A stretch of DNA of 64,000 nt, from contig JBMNIP010000002.1 of assembly GCA_050951005.1 (NCBI GenBank), positions 496,001-560,000 of the forward strand, given 5' to 3'. Source of the DNA: UMGS1519 sp050951005. Its GTDB lineage: Bacteria > Actinomycetota > Coriobacteriia > Coriobacteriales > Eggerthellaceae. Both the position numbers and the translations under genes were made by a program. Shown in pieces: positions 63,695 to 64,000 of the stretch (positions within the stretch are counted from its first letter, which is position 1; each line of letters opens with the position of its first letter). A model generated the notes under the pieces. The model was not told the DNA's origin, did not search any database, and saw only the letters and a list, made by a program, of their open reading frames with translations.

Positions 63695-64000
63695 CTACGC
63701 GTTGCCGAGCAGCTCGACCAGCGCCTCGCTATGGCTACGGCGTTTTCTGGTCGCCGTTCCCAGAATGCACACGCTCTGGTAGCCCCCGTAGCTTTCACGG
63801 AAATGGTCCCGCGCTTTCGCTTGATCCATTTCTCTCAGATACCAATGCTTGTACGTCTCCCAATCGATGTCGTGGTTCTGGTAGGCGCCGAGCAGCTCGG
63901 CCGATGGAGCCAACTGCAGGTCATGCACGTATGCTGCGCCGGTAATCGTGGGAATCAGGTACTCCAGATCCTTCTTCTTTGTGAACCCGCAGAGTTGGTT
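63695..64000 (-). CDS. DUF488-family protein, 5' end outside the window
   Basis: The frame is open through the right edge; 101 residues are visible. The pattern CGFTKKKDLEYLIPTITGAAYVHDLQLAPSAELL, a WETYKHWYLREM helix, and the final VCILGTATRKRRSHSEALVELL strand-helix fit the C-terminal two thirds of DUF488 proteins, whose function is unknown. An apparent GTG start at 63928 is internal to the conserved region and not the true start. Confidence 0.75.
   Translation of the reverse strand, partial: NQLCGFTKKKDLEYLIPTITGAAYVHDLQLAPSAELLGAYQNHDIDWETYKHWYLREMDQAKARDHFRESYGGYQSVCILGTATRKRRSHSEALVELLGNA

Overview
The window looks like chromosome of a strictly anaerobic, GC-rich actinobacterium of the class Coriobacteriia, probably Eggerthellaceae. 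The evidence is GC-rich coding sequence, a dciA-gyrB-gyrA block, wall-polymer genes (WecA/TagO-like and LytR-CpsA-Psr), oxygen-sensitive anaerobic enzymes (HydE/HydG/HydF, hybrid-cluster protein, rubredoxin, acetate kinase), and several LysR regulators that all begin MNLS-LYYFR beside transporters and CoA or redox enzymes. The genus is inference; no rRNA is present.

Layout. 1-8.7 kb: end of a DUF151 nuclease gene, then on the minus strand wecA-lcp-dciA-gyrB-gyrA. 8.7-15.1 kb: zinc-ribbon membrane protein, alpha/beta hydrolase, ackA, an unusual DHA2 exporter fused to a CBS pair behind a possible attenuator, and pyrE. 15.2-21.3 kb: a second DHA2 exporter, sstT, a LysR, larB and an exported transglutaminase-like protein. 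21.4-27.6 kb: a metal-export operon (metallochaperone and P1B-ATPase) with a perfect operator dyad, a universal stress protein, a MATE exporter and an NhaC antiporter. 27.8-28.0 kb: a 55-residue rubredoxin.

28.1-34.8 kb holds a complete type II-A CRISPR-Cas locus, visibly richer in A+T than its surroundings. An eight-repeat array, csn2, cas2, cas1 and cas9 all read on the minus strand. A tracrRNA gene reads the other way from immediately in front of cas9. The cas genes overlap by a few bases and look like one operon. The tracrRNA and cas9 promoters appear to be interlocked, and the tracrRNA 3' part carries a 9-nt complement of its own anti-repeat.

34.9-42.7 kb: an SDR, tRNA-Thr(CGT), then a plus-strand cell-surface cassette. 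Two exported beta-trefoil/transglutaminase-like proteins flank an MBOAT O-acyltransferase, an AlgX/AlgJ-like SGNH protein and a lipoprotein with a Thr-Gln repeat tail. 42.7-47.9 kb: class III CoA-transferase, LysR, a small membrane protein and an MFS transporter. 48.1-54.7 kb: an apparent minus-strand run arsR-pfpI-ubiB-hydE-hydG-hydF that includes the whole [FeFe]-hydrogenase maturation set without a hydrogenase. 55.0-60.2 kb: acyl-CoA dehydrogenase, LysR, MFS and SDR, probably a catabolic module related to the CoA-transferase region. 60.2-63.4 kb: a Crp/Fnr regulator divergent from a ferredoxin and hcp (nitrosative stress). The right edge cuts a DUF488 gene.

No insertion sequences, prophage genes or rRNA were recognised.
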